Origin: Soonwooa buanensis
Lineage (GTDB): Bacteria; Bacteroidota; Bacteroidia; Flavobacteriales; Weeksellaceae
Assembly (NCBI RefSeq): GCF_900167905.1
Contig: NZ_FUYZ01000002.1
Span: forward strand, 186,001-250,000
Direction of reading: 5' to 3'
DNA length: 64,000 nucleotides
Part shown: positions 17,363 through 26,526 of the stretch, piece after piece
How positions within the stretch are numbered: the first letter of the stretch is position 1
Layout of the letters: every line of letters starts with the position of its first letter
Notes under the pieces: model-generated
Told to the model about the DNA's origin: nothing
Database searches by the model: none
What the model saw: the letters and a program-made list of their open reading frames with translations, nothing else
Translations under genes and position numbers: made by a program

Positions 17363-17400
17363 CGTCATTTCGAGTGGGCATCGCCGTATCGAGAAATCAT
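17363..17400. repeat. Dispersed CGTCATTTCGAGTG repeat, copy 1
   Basis: This 38-base unit matches 19063-19100 at 35 of 38 positions. The pattern CGTCA-TTCGAGTG ... GTA-CGAGAA also recurs, more loosely, at 58492-58550 and 60603-60645. The two close copies bracket the HTH and replication-type genes. Confidence 0.75.
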
Positions 17401-17434
17401 AACTTGTAATTAACAACACATAACTATATTACCC

Positions 17435-17692
17435 ATGTCTGTATCAATCATCACCAAAGAAGATCTTCAAGAATTCAAAACCGAATTATTGGAAGACATC
17501 AGAAATCTATTCCAATTCCGCAGCACAGAGCAGAAGCTTTGGCTCAAGTCATCGGAAGTCAAAGAATTGTTAAATATCTCAGCAGGAACATTACAAACCT
17601 TACGAATCAATGGAACATTAACTTACTCAAAAGTGGGCGGTACGCTCTATTACAACTACAAAGACATCGAAAAACTATTAAATAAAACCTAA
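17435..17692 (+). CDS. Helix-turn-helix protein (excisionase/HTH_17 type)
   Basis: An 85-residue protein. The first 30 residues form an acidic helix (TKEDLQEFKTELLEDIRNLF). Residues 35-85 form a winged helix-turn-helix of the MerR/excisionase kind: LWLKSSEVKELLNISAGTLQ, then LRINGTLTYSKVGGTLYYN and a last helix. Small proteins of this kind sit between rteC and replication genes in many Bacteroidota mobile elements and may act as a recombination directionality factor or local regulator. Which of the two roles applies cannot be decided from the sequence. Confidence 0.8.
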   Translation: MSVSIITKEDLQEFKTELLEDIRNLFQFRSTEQKLWLKSSEVKELLNISAGTLQTLRINGTLTYSKVGGTLYYNYKDIEKLLNKT

Positions 17693-18054
17693 AACCAACC
17701 TTAAAAAATAACAAACATAGAAAACTAGACTAAAAGGAAAAAGGGCATTTATGTTTTAAACGTTAAGAAAATTCTTGTAGAGAACGTTAAGAAATTTCTC
17801 TTGTTTGAGCAAAGCGAGTTTTAGAAATTTTAGTGAAAGAAAAGAATTTTTAGTTTAAAATATACAGCCTTGATTTTTTGTAACTTTTGCATCAAGGCAA
17901 ATCGACCAAGGAGATTCGCTGATTCCATAAAAGACAAATAAAAAATATAGAAGCAAAAGTTAATAGGCAAGGTTTTATTTTTTGGTTCTCTTGTTTCAAG
18001 AAACCTAACGAAGTTCGACATAGTCACGAAAGAACATTTCATAAACCTAAAAAA
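17693..18054. other. Gene-free stretch before the replication-type gene
   Basis: A minus-strand open frame of 80 codons (17830-18072) exists but is cysteine- and phenylalanine-rich, lacks any recognisable feature and runs over the start of the next gene; it is treated as chance. Imperfect direct repeats of GTTAAGAAA-TTCT type occur at 17762-17800. Confidence 0.45.
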
Positions 18055-18990
18055 ATGAATTACATCAGCCACCTCACAGCTTTTTTTGAGCGAGCATCAA
18101 TGGATACTCGGCTCAATACCACTCATATCAGCATGTATATGTCCTTATTTCAATTCTGGAATTTCAACCGATTCAAAAATCCAATTAGCATTTCTCGAAG
18201 CGAAATAATGAAAGTCAGCAAAATCAGCGCAATTGCAACCTACCACAAATGCATTAAAGAATTAAATGCTTTCGGTTATATCATCTATGAACCAAGTTAT
18301 AATCCTTTTAAAGGTAGTTTGGTTAAAATGCTGGATTTTGAAAAAGGCAAAGTCGCGCAATCACCGCAGCAGGCTATTCACCAGTCAAGTTCTGAACAAG
18401 CATTGAATCAAGCCTCACCAAAAAATAAACATGTTGAAGACAGCTTGCAGTCAGGTATTGAACAAGCATTAGTACCATATATAAACAATAACAAACATAT
18501 TAAACCAAATAAAACATTATTTGTAGACACCCAAACATTTTTTTTAAATATTGAAAAATTAAAAAAAGTAAATTTTCAAAAAAGAAAAGTTGCGCCAAAA
18601 GAAAAAAGTACAAATTCAGAATCAAGAACTTCTATCATTCCAAATGCACCTGTCATTCCGAGCACAATTGTTATTCCGAGCGAAGCGAGGAATCTCCAAA
18701 CCCCTCAATTCAAAATCCCACACATCTCGGAAGTTAAATTATACTTCGAAGAAAAAGACGCACCAATCGAAGAAGGCGAAAAATTCTATAACCACTATGA
18801 AAGCAACGGTTGGCTGGTAGGAGGGAAGTCTAAAATGAAAAACTGGCAAGCAGCCGCTCGTAATTGGCTTTTAAATTCCAAAAAATTCAATAATAGGCAA
18901 AATTTACCATTAACTGATAACCACCAACTACCAACTAAAACCAACCACCTCAGTGCCTCCATCAAAAAATCCTATCAAGATCCATTGTAA
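18055..18990 (+). CDS. Replication-type winged-helix protein of the element
   Basis: A 311-residue protein. Residues about 1-105 look like a winged-helix domain of plasmid and phage replication proteins (ISMYMSLFQFWNFNRFKNPI, ISRSEIMKVSKISAIATYHK, IKELNAFGYIIYEPSYNPFK). The middle is a low-complexity linker. The end (about 225-285; EVKLYFEEKDAPIEEGEKFY, WLVGGKSKMKNWQAAARNWL) resembles the C-terminal module of DnaD-like or primosomal proteins that contact DNA and a helicase loader. A DnaC-like ATPase follows. The linker contains VIPSEARNL, the translation of a dispersed DNA repeat (18651-18697), so a repeat has inserted into the gene without breaking it. Assignment is by architecture and context. 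Confidence 0.65.
   Translation: MNYISHLTAFFERASMDTRLNTTHISMYMSLFQFWNFNRFKNPISISRSEIMKVSKISAIATYHKCIKELNAFGYIIYEPSYNPFKGSLVKMLDFEKGKVAQSPQQAIHQSSSEQALNQASPKNKHVEDSLQSGIEQALVPYINNNKHIKPNKTLFVDTQTFFLNIEKLKKVNFQKRKVAPKEKSTNSESRTSIIPNAPVIPSTIVIPSEARNLQTPQFKIPHISEVKLYFEEKDAPIEEGEKFYNHYESNGWLVGGKSKMKNWQAAARNWLLNSKKFNNRQNLPLTDNHQLPTKTNHLSASIKKSYQDPL
18651..18697. repeat. Dispersed TCATTCCGAGCGAAGCGAGG repeat inside a gene
   Basis: TGTCATTCCGAGCACAATTG is followed by TTATTCCGAGCGAAGCGAGG and AATCT. Copies of this repeat family are scattered in many Bacteroidota genomes, normally between genes. Here it is read in frame as VIPSTIVIPSEARNL within the linker of the replication-type protein. Confidence 0.75.
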
Positions 18991-19062
18991 AGATTCGATC
19001 TTAAAGATTGTTGACTAATCGAAAATCCTACATCATTAATCGTACATCGTAAATCCTACAAC

Positions 19063-19100
19063 CGTCATTTCGAGTAGGCATCGCCGTAGCGAGAAACCAT
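19063..19100. repeat. Dispersed CGTCATTTCGAGTA repeat, copy 2
   Basis: It differs from 17363-17400 at three of 38 positions and is in the same orientation. It lies in the 172-base spacer before the ATPase gene. Confidence 0.75.
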
Positions 19101-19162
19101 AAATCGACGTTTGCACATCGTACATCACTCAATTCCTAACTCCTAATTCATCACTATTTAAC

Positions 19163-19804
19163 ATGCATCTCCCCACAAAAGAAATCCAAATGCGCTATGA
19201 CTACTGCAAAATAGTTCCTTGGTTTTTAAAGAAAGCAAGTCTATTTCTAGGAAAAGAATATGTAGTTACCGAAGAAGAAAAACCCATTATATTCGCAATG
19301 ATTGCTTATATGCTAAATGATGATTTAGTCGCAAAAGAAATGAACTTTAATCTTAATAAGGGTATTCTACTTTCGGGTCCAATAGGCTGTGGTAAAACAA
19401 GCTTATTTAAAATTCTAAGACATTGCAAATTTCCAAAAGCAAAATATAATATACCATCGACAAGAACTATTGTATCAGAATTTATGCGCGAAGGCTATCC
19501 AATTTTAGAAAAATACACGAATGGTATATTGATTGGAGATTTATCAAAGCCAAAGATTTACTGTTTTGATGATCTGGGCATAGAAACCTCATCAAAATTC
19601 TATGGCAACGATTGTAATGTCATGGCAGAAATACTCTTATCGCGTTATGATCTATTTGTTGAGAAAAATTTATTAACCCATCTAACTACCAATTTAACAG
19701 CTTCCGAGATTGAACACCAATACGGCAACCGTTTACGCTCCCGCATGCGCGAAATGTTTAACCTGTTTGGCTACGAAACTTTTACAGTAGATAAGCGAGC
19801 TTAA
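19163..19804 (+). CDS. DnaC-like P-loop ATPase
   Basis: A 213-residue AAA+ protein with Walker A GPIGCGKTS (K78), Walker B IYCFDDLGIE, a sensor-like TTNLTASE and an arginine-rich C-terminus (RLRSRMREMFN). This is the pattern of helicase loaders (DnaC) and IstB-like ATPases. Following a DnaD-like protein, it probably loads the host replicative helicase on the element origin during replication or transfer (inference). It ends 117 bases before a bidirectional terminator shared with the convergent ferritin gene. It is the last gene of the visible mobility module. Confidence 0.85.
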   Translation: MHLPTKEIQMRYDYCKIVPWFLKKASLFLGKEYVVTEEEKPIIFAMIAYMLNDDLVAKEMNFNLNKGILLSGPIGCGKTSLFKILRHCKFPKAKYNIPSTRTIVSEFMREGYPILEKYTNGILIGDLSKPKIYCFDDLGIETSSKFYGNDCNVMAEILLSRYDLFVEKNLLTHLTTNLTASEIEHQYGNRLRSRMREMFNLFGYETFTVDKRA

Positions 19805-19921
19805 TATAAGACACATTTCGCATTGTAATAATAAATATGTATAATATCTAAAATAGGTCCATACTCGAACAGTACAAATTAAACATTTTTTCAAACAACT
19901 TTGAAGTAAAGACCATATATA

Positions 19922-19960
19922 AAAAAAATCCATATATAATCTGTGTATATGGATTTTTTT
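19922..19960. terminator. Bidirectional terminator between ATPase and ferritin
   Basis: A 15-bp stem, AAAAAAATCCATATA with TATATGGATTTTTTT, encloses a 9-base loop. T-runs exist on both strands, so it can end both convergent transcripts. Confidence 0.85.
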
Positions 19961-19971
19961 TATTCAGTAAT

Positions 19972-20523
19972 TTAAGGATTCTCCGCTGTAGCATTTCGTG
20001 CTAATTCAGCTTCATCTGGCATACTGCCCAAGGTTTTGTCCAAATTGAAAAGAGATTCGTCACTGGCTTGATCGCCTCCTGCGATTTTCAGTTTGTCGAT
20101 TAAATCCATGGCAAGCGTTTCTTCTTCTATTTGTTCTTTCACAAACCACTGTAGGAAGTTCCATGTAGCCCAATCTTTTTCTTCGAAAGCCATATCAACT
20201 AAAGCATAAATTTTCTCTGTATTATCTACTTCGTGTTTAAAAACTAAATTAAAACAGTCGGTTAAATTTTTGGGATCTTTCCCAGGAGCGGGAAGCGATT
20301 CAATTTTTGGTTTTCCGCCACGATTCAGGATGTATTGCATAAATTTTATAGCATGATTGCGCTCTTCCTGAGCATGTCTAAATAAAAAATTTGAAATTCC
20401 TTCATAACCTTCATCGCTAGCCCAAATCCCATAAGAAAGATAAACATGTGATTGTAAATCTTCAACGTTCATTTGTGCACTAAGGGCTTTTTCTAATTGT
20501 GCAGATAATCTTTTAGTATTCAT
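19972..20523 (-). CDS. Ferritin (FtnA-like)
   Basis: A 183-residue non-heme ferritin that stores iron as ferric mineral in a 24-subunit shell. The four-helix bundle and diiron ligands are visible: E in LSAQMNVEDLQSHVYLSYG, the EExxH of HAQEERNHAIKFMQYI, and the later glutamates of KEQIEEETLAMDLIDKL. The length fits the bacterial ferritin family. It is transcribed alone, divergent from the phytochrome gene. A -7-like TATTTTTG lies 22 bases before the start (20545-20552, minus strand). With the two catalase-type proteins and the heme oxygenase it forms an iron and peroxide management group. Confidence 0.92.
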   Translation of the reverse strand: MNTKRLSAQLEKALSAQMNVEDLQSHVYLSYGIWASDEGYEGISNFLFRHAQEERNHAIKFMQYILNRGGKPKIESLPAPGKDPKNLTDCFNLVFKHEVDNTEKIYALVDMAFEEKDWATWNFLQWFVKEQIEEETLAMDLIDKLKIAGGDQASDESLFNLDKTLGSMPDEAELARNATAENP

Positions 20524-20667
20524 AATTTTTTCTTAATAGTGAAACAAAAATAATTCCAAAAAAAATAAGTGTATAAGTTTGTTAATATTAATCATCAAAA
20601 CTTCATATTCTCCTTTTAAATCACTATATATGCAAATGGAGATGAAATTTTATTCTCCACAATACAA

Positions 20668-22866
20668 ATGAAGATTTACAATCAGTGTTCTGATGAACCG
20701 ATAAAAATTCCTGGAAAAATTCAAAACTTTAGTCTACTAATCGGTCTAGATGAAAATTTTTGCATACAATTTTATAGCCAAAATGTTCTCGATTTATTCC
20801 AAATTGATACAATTTCCTTAGGTTCTCCAATCCAAAATTATGAGGCAATTGTTGAATTTTTAGTAAATGCTGATGTATACAAAAAGTGTATGGCGAAAGA
20901 TACTTCTGTAAGCTCACAACTTAGCCTTATTAATATACTAGAATCACAATACTACCTCACTATCAAGTTCCATGCACCTTATTATTTCTTAGAATTGGAA
21001 AAATCCTATAATGTGGATTACTCTACTGAAATGCAATTTATCGATTTTGAAAGTTATTCTCAGTTATCTGAAGAGTCACTCGTTTGGAATAAACTTGCAA
21101 AAGATATTTGCGAATACATCGATTATGACCGCGTAATGATTTACCAATTTCTAGAAGATGGTTCAGGTAAAGTAGTTGCTGAAAGTGTAAAGAATAATAT
21201 GGAAGGTTTTCTCAACCTTCATTATCCCGAAGATGATATTCCGAAACAAGCAAGAGAATTATACTTAACGAAAACTAGAAGAATTTTTAGTGATGTAGAT
21301 GCAGAGACAATTCCCATAATTTCTAACATCGAAAATTTGGATTTAAGTAATGCCGATGCGCGCGCAATGTCTCCTATTCATGGGCAATATTTAAGAAATG
21401 CAGGCGTAAAATCTAGTTTTTCCACTTCTATTATTGTCAACGGAAAATTGTGGGGTTTGGTAACGTGTCAAAATACACTGTCAAAACATGTTGATCTTCG
21501 AAATCGAATCAAGGCAGAAATTGTTACCAAATGGGCAGCAAAAGTGTACAGCAACATTTTGTCTGCGGAAATCGTTAATTTTAGTATAGAGATTGATCAA
21601 AAAATTTCTGAACTTAAAGAAAGATTGTCCATGTCATCGGTGCTTACAGAAGGAATTATTGAAAATCTAAATAATTTCGCGCAACTGGCCGATGCTGATG
21701 GAATCGCTTTCGTAATTGGCGACGAAGTTTTTGCTTACGGAAATACACCGCCCAAATCTTTAGCCTTAAAAATTGTTGAACACTACAAAACCAATGTACA
21801 GAATAATGACAAGGTAATTTACGACGAAAGTTTTGCGAAAAGTTACCCTGAAATGATGCAAGGAGATACGTCTTTTGCTGGTTTAGCGATAGCGCAAATT
21901 AATAAAGAATTGCAAAAACATATTATCTGGTTCAGAAAAGAATTTAAAGAAACGATACATTGGGCAGGAAATCCCCAGAAACATTACGATATTATCCTGA
22001 AAGATGGCCAGCAAGAAATGGAAATTTCGCCGCGAAAATCATTTAAAGTATTTATCGAAGAGAGCAAAGGAAAATCCAAAATATGGACAGAGAAATACCG
22101 AACCACCATTACCAAACTTCTTACACTGATTTTTGAAATTTCTTATGATCATTATACTAAAATTAAGCAGCTAAATGATGATTTAGTAGCTCTTAACGAG
22201 GAGCTAGACAGCTTTTCCTACACCATTTCACACGATTTAGGAACACCCTTAACCGTTATGAAGCTAAATCTTCAAATGTTAGGAAGAAAATTATTAGATG
22301 GTGGTACCAAAGAAAATGCTCAAAAAATCGATAATGTCCTTGAGCAGATTAATAATATGGAAAACCTAATGCGAGATGTCCTAAATTTGAGCCGTGCCAA
22401 ATCTGTTGAATTAGGTCTAGTGAATGTAAAAATGAAACCTCTGATAGATCGTATTGTTGACGAAACCCAAATTGTGTACGGTAATAAAAATACTAGCATA
22501 CAAATAAAAAATTGCATAGATATTACTGCCGACCAAACATTTGCTTACCAAGTTTTTCTAAATTTAATCAGCAATGCGATAAAATATTCTTCCAAAGAGG
22601 ATTTTCCAATTATTAAAATTGATTCCGAAACGAATGATGATTATGTGATTTATAAAATTTCAGATAATGGAATTGGAATTCCTGAAACAGAAAAAAGCCA
22701 AATGTTCAAAATTTTTAAAAGGATGGACAATGCAAAATCATTTTATGGAAACGGTGTTGGACTGAATATTGTTTACCGAATTATGGAGCGTTTGCAAGGG
22801 AAAATAGATTACGAAAACCACTACGATTCCAAGGGCGTAACCTTCACAATTCAATTTAAAAAATAA
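20668..22866 (+). CDS. Bacteriophytochrome histidine kinase
   Basis: A 732-residue red/far-red light sensor kinase. C7 in the N-terminal extension is placed for biliverdin attachment, PAS-like residues 15-120, GAF domain about 140-300 with YPEDDIPKQARELY and SPIHGQYLRNAGVKSSFS, PHY domain about 320-500, then HisKA with H522 in YTISHDLGTPLTV and an HATPase domain (LISNAIKYSS, DNGIGIPE, GVGLNIVYRI). The usual chromophore-pocket Asp of the PxSDIP motif is kept (EDDIP). No response regulator gene is adjacent, so the partner is elsewhere. The heme oxygenase gene two bases downstream makes its chromophore. Confidence 0.95.
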   Translation: MKIYNQCSDEPIKIPGKIQNFSLLIGLDENFCIQFYSQNVLDLFQIDTISLGSPIQNYEAIVEFLVNADVYKKCMAKDTSVSSQLSLINILESQYYLTIKFHAPYYFLELEKSYNVDYSTEMQFIDFESYSQLSEESLVWNKLAKDICEYIDYDRVMIYQFLEDGSGKVVAESVKNNMEGFLNLHYPEDDIPKQARELYLTKTRRIFSDVDAETIPIISNIENLDLSNADARAMSPIHGQYLRNAGVKSSFSTSIIVNGKLWGLVTCQNTLSKHVDLRNRIKAEIVTKWAAKVYSNILSAEIVNFSIEIDQKISELKERLSMSSVLTEGIIENLNNFAQLADADGIAFVIGDEVFAYGNTPPKSLALKIVEHYKTNVQNNDKVIYDESFAKSYPEMMQGDTSFAGLAIAQINKELQKHIIWFRKEFKETIHWAGNPQKHYDIILKDGQQEMEISPRKSFKVFIEESKGKSKIWTEKYRTTITKLLTLIFEISYDHYTKIKQLNDDLVALNEELDSFSYTISHDLGTPLTVMKLNLQMLGRKLLDGGTKENAQKIDNVLEQINNMENLMRDVLNLSRAKSVELGLVNVKMKPLIDRIVDETQIVYGNKNTSIQIKNCIDITADQTFAYQVFLNLISNAIKYSSKEDFPIIKIDSETNDDYVIYKISDNGIGIPETEKSQMFKIFKRMDNAKSFYGNGVGLNIVYRIMERLQGKIDYENHYDSKGVTFTIQFKK

Positions 22867-22868
22867 AA

Positions 22869-23423
22869 ATGCTCGCAGAATATTTAAAACAAAATACAAG
22901 ACACCAACACGATCTTTTGGAGGAAAAATTCAATTCTAAAAAGATTTTTGAGAAATCCTATTTACTGGAAGATTACAAACGTTTAATAGCACTGAATTAT
23001 CAGTTTTTATTGAATTATGAAGAGAAAATTAATGATGCAATTTCTGACAAGTTTAAGGCGAAAATCAGACAAAATCTTCGTTCAAAACTTCCGTTGATAA
23101 AGAAAGATGCAGAACTTCTAGGAATTGATTTAAAAACAAATTTGGAGTTAGAAAAAATAAATTCTGAAGCCCAAGCTATCGGAATGTTGTATGTTATTGA
23201 AGGTGCATCTTTGGGCGGAAATGTCATCAAAAAAAATCTGGAAAAAAATCCGAATTTTGAAGGAATTGATTTCCATTATTTCGGGATGTACAACCAAGCT
23301 ATTTCCGAATTTTGGAAAGAATTTATCCTTGCCTTAAACACCTATTTTCCTGAAGAAAAATATCCTGAAGTTTTAAAAGGCGCTGAAAGAGCCTACGCAG
23401 AACTGATCAATTACAAAATCTAA
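22869..23423 (+). CDS. Biliverdin-producing heme oxygenase
   Basis: A 184-residue soluble heme oxygenase that opens heme to biliverdin, iron and CO. The N-terminal TRHQHDLLEEKF holds the likely axial ligand H14, and the distal helix appears as GMLYVIEGASLGGNVI. The length fits bacterial BphO/HmuO proteins. It starts two bases after the phytochrome stop, so both are made together and the product is the chromophore of that sensor. It ends in a four-base convergent overlap with pdeM. The released iron may go to the neighbouring ferritin (inference). Confidence 0.93.
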   Translation: MLAEYLKQNTRHQHDLLEEKFNSKKIFEKSYLLEDYKRLIALNYQFLLNYEEKINDAISDKFKAKIRQNLRSKLPLIKKDAELLGIDLKTNLELEKINSEAQAIGMLYVIEGASLGGNVIKKNLEKNPNFEGIDFHYFGMYNQAISEFWKEFILALNTYFPEEKYPEVLKGAERAYAELINYKI

Positions 23424-24067
23424 ATTTCATAAATCCCTTCTTCTGTAAAAAAATAATAGCGAGAATTTTTTGGGTGATTTTTTGTGTCCAAACCCGTGAA
23501 CGAACTAAAAGCTGGTAAAATTAACTGAGAATTGGTAACAACAAAACTTGGAAATTTCACAAACCTTCCGACAGAAGTTTTCATCCGAATTCCAGGGTGA
23601 ATGTGACCCAAGATAGTAAATTTTTCTTCCGATTCAACTTCTTCATGGGAGAAAATAAAATGAGCTTCGGCATGATATTCACAAATTTCCGTAACGCCAA
23701 TTTCATATAATTTATCTTTTGAAATTCGGTCGTGATTGCCTTTCACTAAAATAATTTTTAACTCTGGAAACTGGCATTTCCATTCAGAAAATAAATTGAA
23801 TTCCGAATTTTTTCCTGCATGAACAAAATCACCGACAATAATCAGTTTCTGAGGTTCAAAATGCTTGACTAAATCCGACAAACGTTGCAAGTCCTTCTCA
23901 ATAATTTCGGATGGTAAAGCGATGCCATTTTTTCTGAAATGAGCGGTTTTGCCCAAATGCAAATCCGATAAAATTAAGCTTTTTGCTTCCTTCCAAAACA
24001 ACGCTCGTTGGTTGGTTAATACAAAAGTATGTTGCTGTATGACAATCGTTTTCTCCGCTAAAATCAT
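23420..24067 (-). CDS. pdeM: Ligase-associated metallophosphoesterase PdeM
   Basis: A 215-residue calcineurin-type phosphoesterase with SDLHLGKTAHFR (the D-x-H metal site), VGDFVHAGKNSE, KGNHDRIS and the late ILGHIHPGIR. This protein belongs to the conserved four-gene repair cluster with a ligase, an Lhr-like helicase and an MBL exonuclease, where the homologue studied in Pseudomonas is a DNA endonuclease/phosphodiesterase. It overlaps the helicase stop by four bases (ATGA), so it is co-translated and last in the operon. Confidence 0.9.
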   Translation of the reverse strand: MILAEKTIVIQQHTFVLTNQRALFWKEAKSLILSDLHLGKTAHFRKNGIALPSEIIEKDLQRLSDLVKHFEPQKLIIVGDFVHAGKNSEFNLFSEWKCQFPELKIILVKGNHDRISKDKLYEIGVTEICEYHAEAHFIFSHEEVESEEKFTILGHIHPGIRMKTSVGRFVKFPSFVVTNSQLILPAFSSFTGLDTKNHPKNSRYYFFTEEGIYEI

Positions 24068-26526
24068 TTTCGCTTGGTTTTTTTCTTCAAATTTGCCTCT
24101 TGCATTTTTCTAATTCTCGTACCCAAATCTTCACTGGTAAGCGATTGGCGCAAACTGTCCACTTTTATCGGAAAACTCAGTGGTGTAAACTGATCCGAAT
24201 CCACATAGATGATTTTACTTTTACTAATCCTTTCAAAAGCCGCTGTCAATCGTTGTTCTTCTAATTGTTGATTAAAAACTTCGGTATAGGCTTGTCGCAG
24301 CAACACATTTTGCGGGTCATAATCTTCCAAAACCGAAAAAATAATGCCCGATGAAGCCTGCAAAGATTTGTTATTAACTTGTCTTCCAGGCATCGTTTGC
24401 ACCACCATTCCTGAAATTACGGCGATATCTCTAAATTTTCGGCGCGCCATTTCAGTCGCATTAACGCTGGCTACCACATCTTGCATTAAGTTGTCTTTCG
24501 ATAAAATGTGGTATAATTCTGCTTCTTTCAATTTAATTTCTTTATCCGAAAAAAGTTCGAAACCATAATCGTTCATCGCCATAGAAAAACTAATCGGATA
24601 TAATTTCGAAATCCGAAATGCCAATAACGCAGCCATCACTTCATGCACCAAACGCCCTTCAAATGGATAAAAAAACAAATGATAACCTTCTCTTGTTTTA
24701 ATGCGTTCCACCAAAAATTCATCTTCTTTGGGAATGTGCGAATTTTCATTTTGATTGATTAATAAAGGATGTAAAAATCGCAGTTCCTTTTCTCGAGCGT
24801 TTGGCGAAAGCGATTCGGCTAATTTTTTCCTTAAAAAGAAACTTAAATTGGAGGACAAAGGCAATCTTCCACCTAGCCAACTGGGCGTAATGGCTTTTCC
24901 ACTCGAAGATTTTACGTAGACCGTCATGTCTTTTAGCATCTTGTACTCTAACACGCGTCCTGCTAAAACAAATTTGTCGCCTTTATGCAATTTGGATATA
25001 AAATATTCTTCGATCATGCCGATATAACCGCCTGACAAAAATTTTACTCTCAACATCGAATCGCTGACTATGGCACCAATGTTCATACGGTGAAGCATGC
25101 CGATTTTTCGTTTTTCAACAACTAATTTTCCATCTTCTTGTTTCACCACTTTATGAAATTCTTCGTAGTTCTTACCCGTTTTTCCGCCTTGGGTGATGAA
25201 GAAAATACACCATTGCCATTCCTCGTCCGTTATTTCAGAAAAAGCATAGGTGTTTTTAATAATTGGATAAATTTCATCAGGATAAAACCCGCCGCCCAAA
25301 GCCAAAGTTACCAGAAATTGCACCAAAACATCATACGCCAAAACAAAAGGTTCTCTTTTTTCAATCACCTTATTTTTAACGGCTTCTTTTAAAGCTGAAG
25401 CTTCAATCAGTTCCAAGGAATGCGTGGGTACAAAATAGATGTTGGAGGTTTCAAACGGCGAATGTCCGCTTCGTCCTGCACGCTGCATAAAGCGCGCAAC
25501 GCCTTTGCTGGAGCCAATTTGGATGACTGTATCTACAGGTTTAAAATCGACACCCAAATCCAAAGACGATGTGGAAACAACCGCTTTTAATAATCCCGAA
25601 CTCAAATTCTCTTCTACCCATTGACGCAAATTCGCATCGATAGAACTGTGATGCAACGCAATTTGTCCCGCAAAATCGGGATGAGCCTCCAACAAAAGCT
25701 GATACCACATTTCGCTCTGACTTCGCGTATTCGTAAAGATTAATGTTGACTTACTTTTTAAAATGATAGGAACGACTTCCTGAACTAACTTTCCGCCCAA
25801 ATGTCCTGCCCAAGGCAAAATCTCTACTTCTGGAGGATACACGGAAAGAATTTCTATTTTTTTTTGCTCTTTCGCGACAACTTTTGTTCTTTTTTTAGCA
25901 TCGGGAATTAAAACCTCTAAAGCTTCATCCAAATTTCCGATGGTGGCAGTAATTCCCCAAATTTTTACTTTTGGTTGTTGAAATTTCAGTACCGCCAAAG
26001 CCAACTCTGTCATAACACCACGTTTGGTGCTCAACAATTCATGCCATTCATCCACAACAACAGATTGCAGATTTTTGAAGAATCTTTCGTGGTTTTTCTG
26101 AGCCAAAAGAAGGTGCAAACTTTCGGGCGTTACCAAAAGTACATCGGGCATATTTTTGGTTTGTCGGGTCTTCTGTTTTGCATCCGTATCGCCGTTGCGC
26201 ACTTCTACCACCCAATCCAAGCCAATTTCGTCAATCGCTTCTTGCATGGCTCTCGCCAAATCTTTTGCCAGCGACCGAAGTGGTGTGATCCAAAGGAGTT
26301 TTAAGCCATTTCCGAATTTTTCGGGATGATTAAAAAAATCGATGACAACCGCTAAAAATAGGGAATAGGTTTTCCCAAATCCTGTTGGCGCAACAACCAT
26401 CCCAGAATATCCGCTACCAAAGCGTTGCCAAGCTTCCTTCTGAAAAGAAAAAGCCGACATACCTTTGGCTTCCATCCAATTTTTGATGAGTTGATAGCCT
26501 TCGGATTGTTCAAATTTTTCGGTCAT
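24064..26526 (-). CDS. Ligase-associated DEXH-box helicase (Lhr-core type)
   Basis: An 820-residue superfamily 2 helicase: Walker A APTGFGKTYS (about 40-50), motif Ia TPLRSLAKDL, motif II DEWH, motif III TATIGN, then motif IV-VI including STSSLDLGVDF and QRAGRSGHSP. A winged-helix and Lhr-specific C-terminal region follows. The homologous Lhr-Core protein is an ssDNA-stimulated ATPase that moves 3' to 5' and unwinds duplexes. The gene overlaps both the ligase upstream and pdeM downstream by four bases, so the three are tightly coupled. The length is usual for the family. Confidence 0.92.
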   Translation of the reverse strand: MTEKFEQSEGYQLIKNWMEAKGMSAFSFQKEAWQRFGSGYSGMVVAPTGFGKTYSLFLAVVIDFFNHPEKFGNGLKLLWITPLRSLAKDLARAMQEAIDEIGLDWVVEVRNGDTDAKQKTRQTKNMPDVLLVTPESLHLLLAQKNHERFFKNLQSVVVDEWHELLSTKRGVMTELALAVLKFQQPKVKIWGITATIGNLDEALEVLIPDAKKRTKVVAKEQKKIEILSVYPPEVEILPWAGHLGGKLVQEVVPIILKSKSTLIFTNTRSQSEMWYQLLLEAHPDFAGQIALHHSSIDANLRQWVEENLSSGLLKAVVSTSSLDLGVDFKPVDTVIQIGSSKGVARFMQRAGRSGHSPFETSNIYFVPTHSLELIEASALKEAVKNKVIEKREPFVLAYDVLVQFLVTLALGGGFYPDEIYPIIKNTYAFSEITDEEWQWCIFFITQGGKTGKNYEEFHKVVKQEDGKLVVEKRKIGMLHRMNIGAIVSDSMLRVKFLSGGYIGMIEEYFISKLHKGDKFVLAGRVLEYKMLKDMTVYVKSSSGKAITPSWLGGRLPLSSNLSFFLRKKLAESLSPNAREKELRFLHPLLINQNENSHIPKEDEFLVERIKTREGYHLFFYPFEGRLVHEVMAALLAFRISKLYPISFSMAMNDYGFELFSDKEIKLKEAELYHILSKDNLMQDVVASVNATEMARRKFRDIAVISGMVVQTMPGRQVNNKSLQASSGIIFSVLEDYDPQNVLLRQAYTEVFNQQLEEQRLTAAFERISKSKIIYVDSDQFTPLSFPIKVDSLRQSLTSEDLGTRIRKMQEANLKKKTKRK

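Larger units (their letters stand above)
17059..17434. other. Intergenic stretch with a strong hairpin
   Basis: No gene is visible. At 17199-17225 a perfect 10-bp stem (TTTCGGTAGT with ACTACCGAAA) encloses a 7-base loop; it lacks a T-run and may be an operator or RNA structure rather than a terminator. A dispersed repeat occupies 17363-17400. Confidence 0.6.

Noticed and set aside
17830-18072. 80-codon minus-strand open frame
   Set aside because: It overlaps the start of the replication-type gene, is rich in Phe and Cys, and shows no motif.
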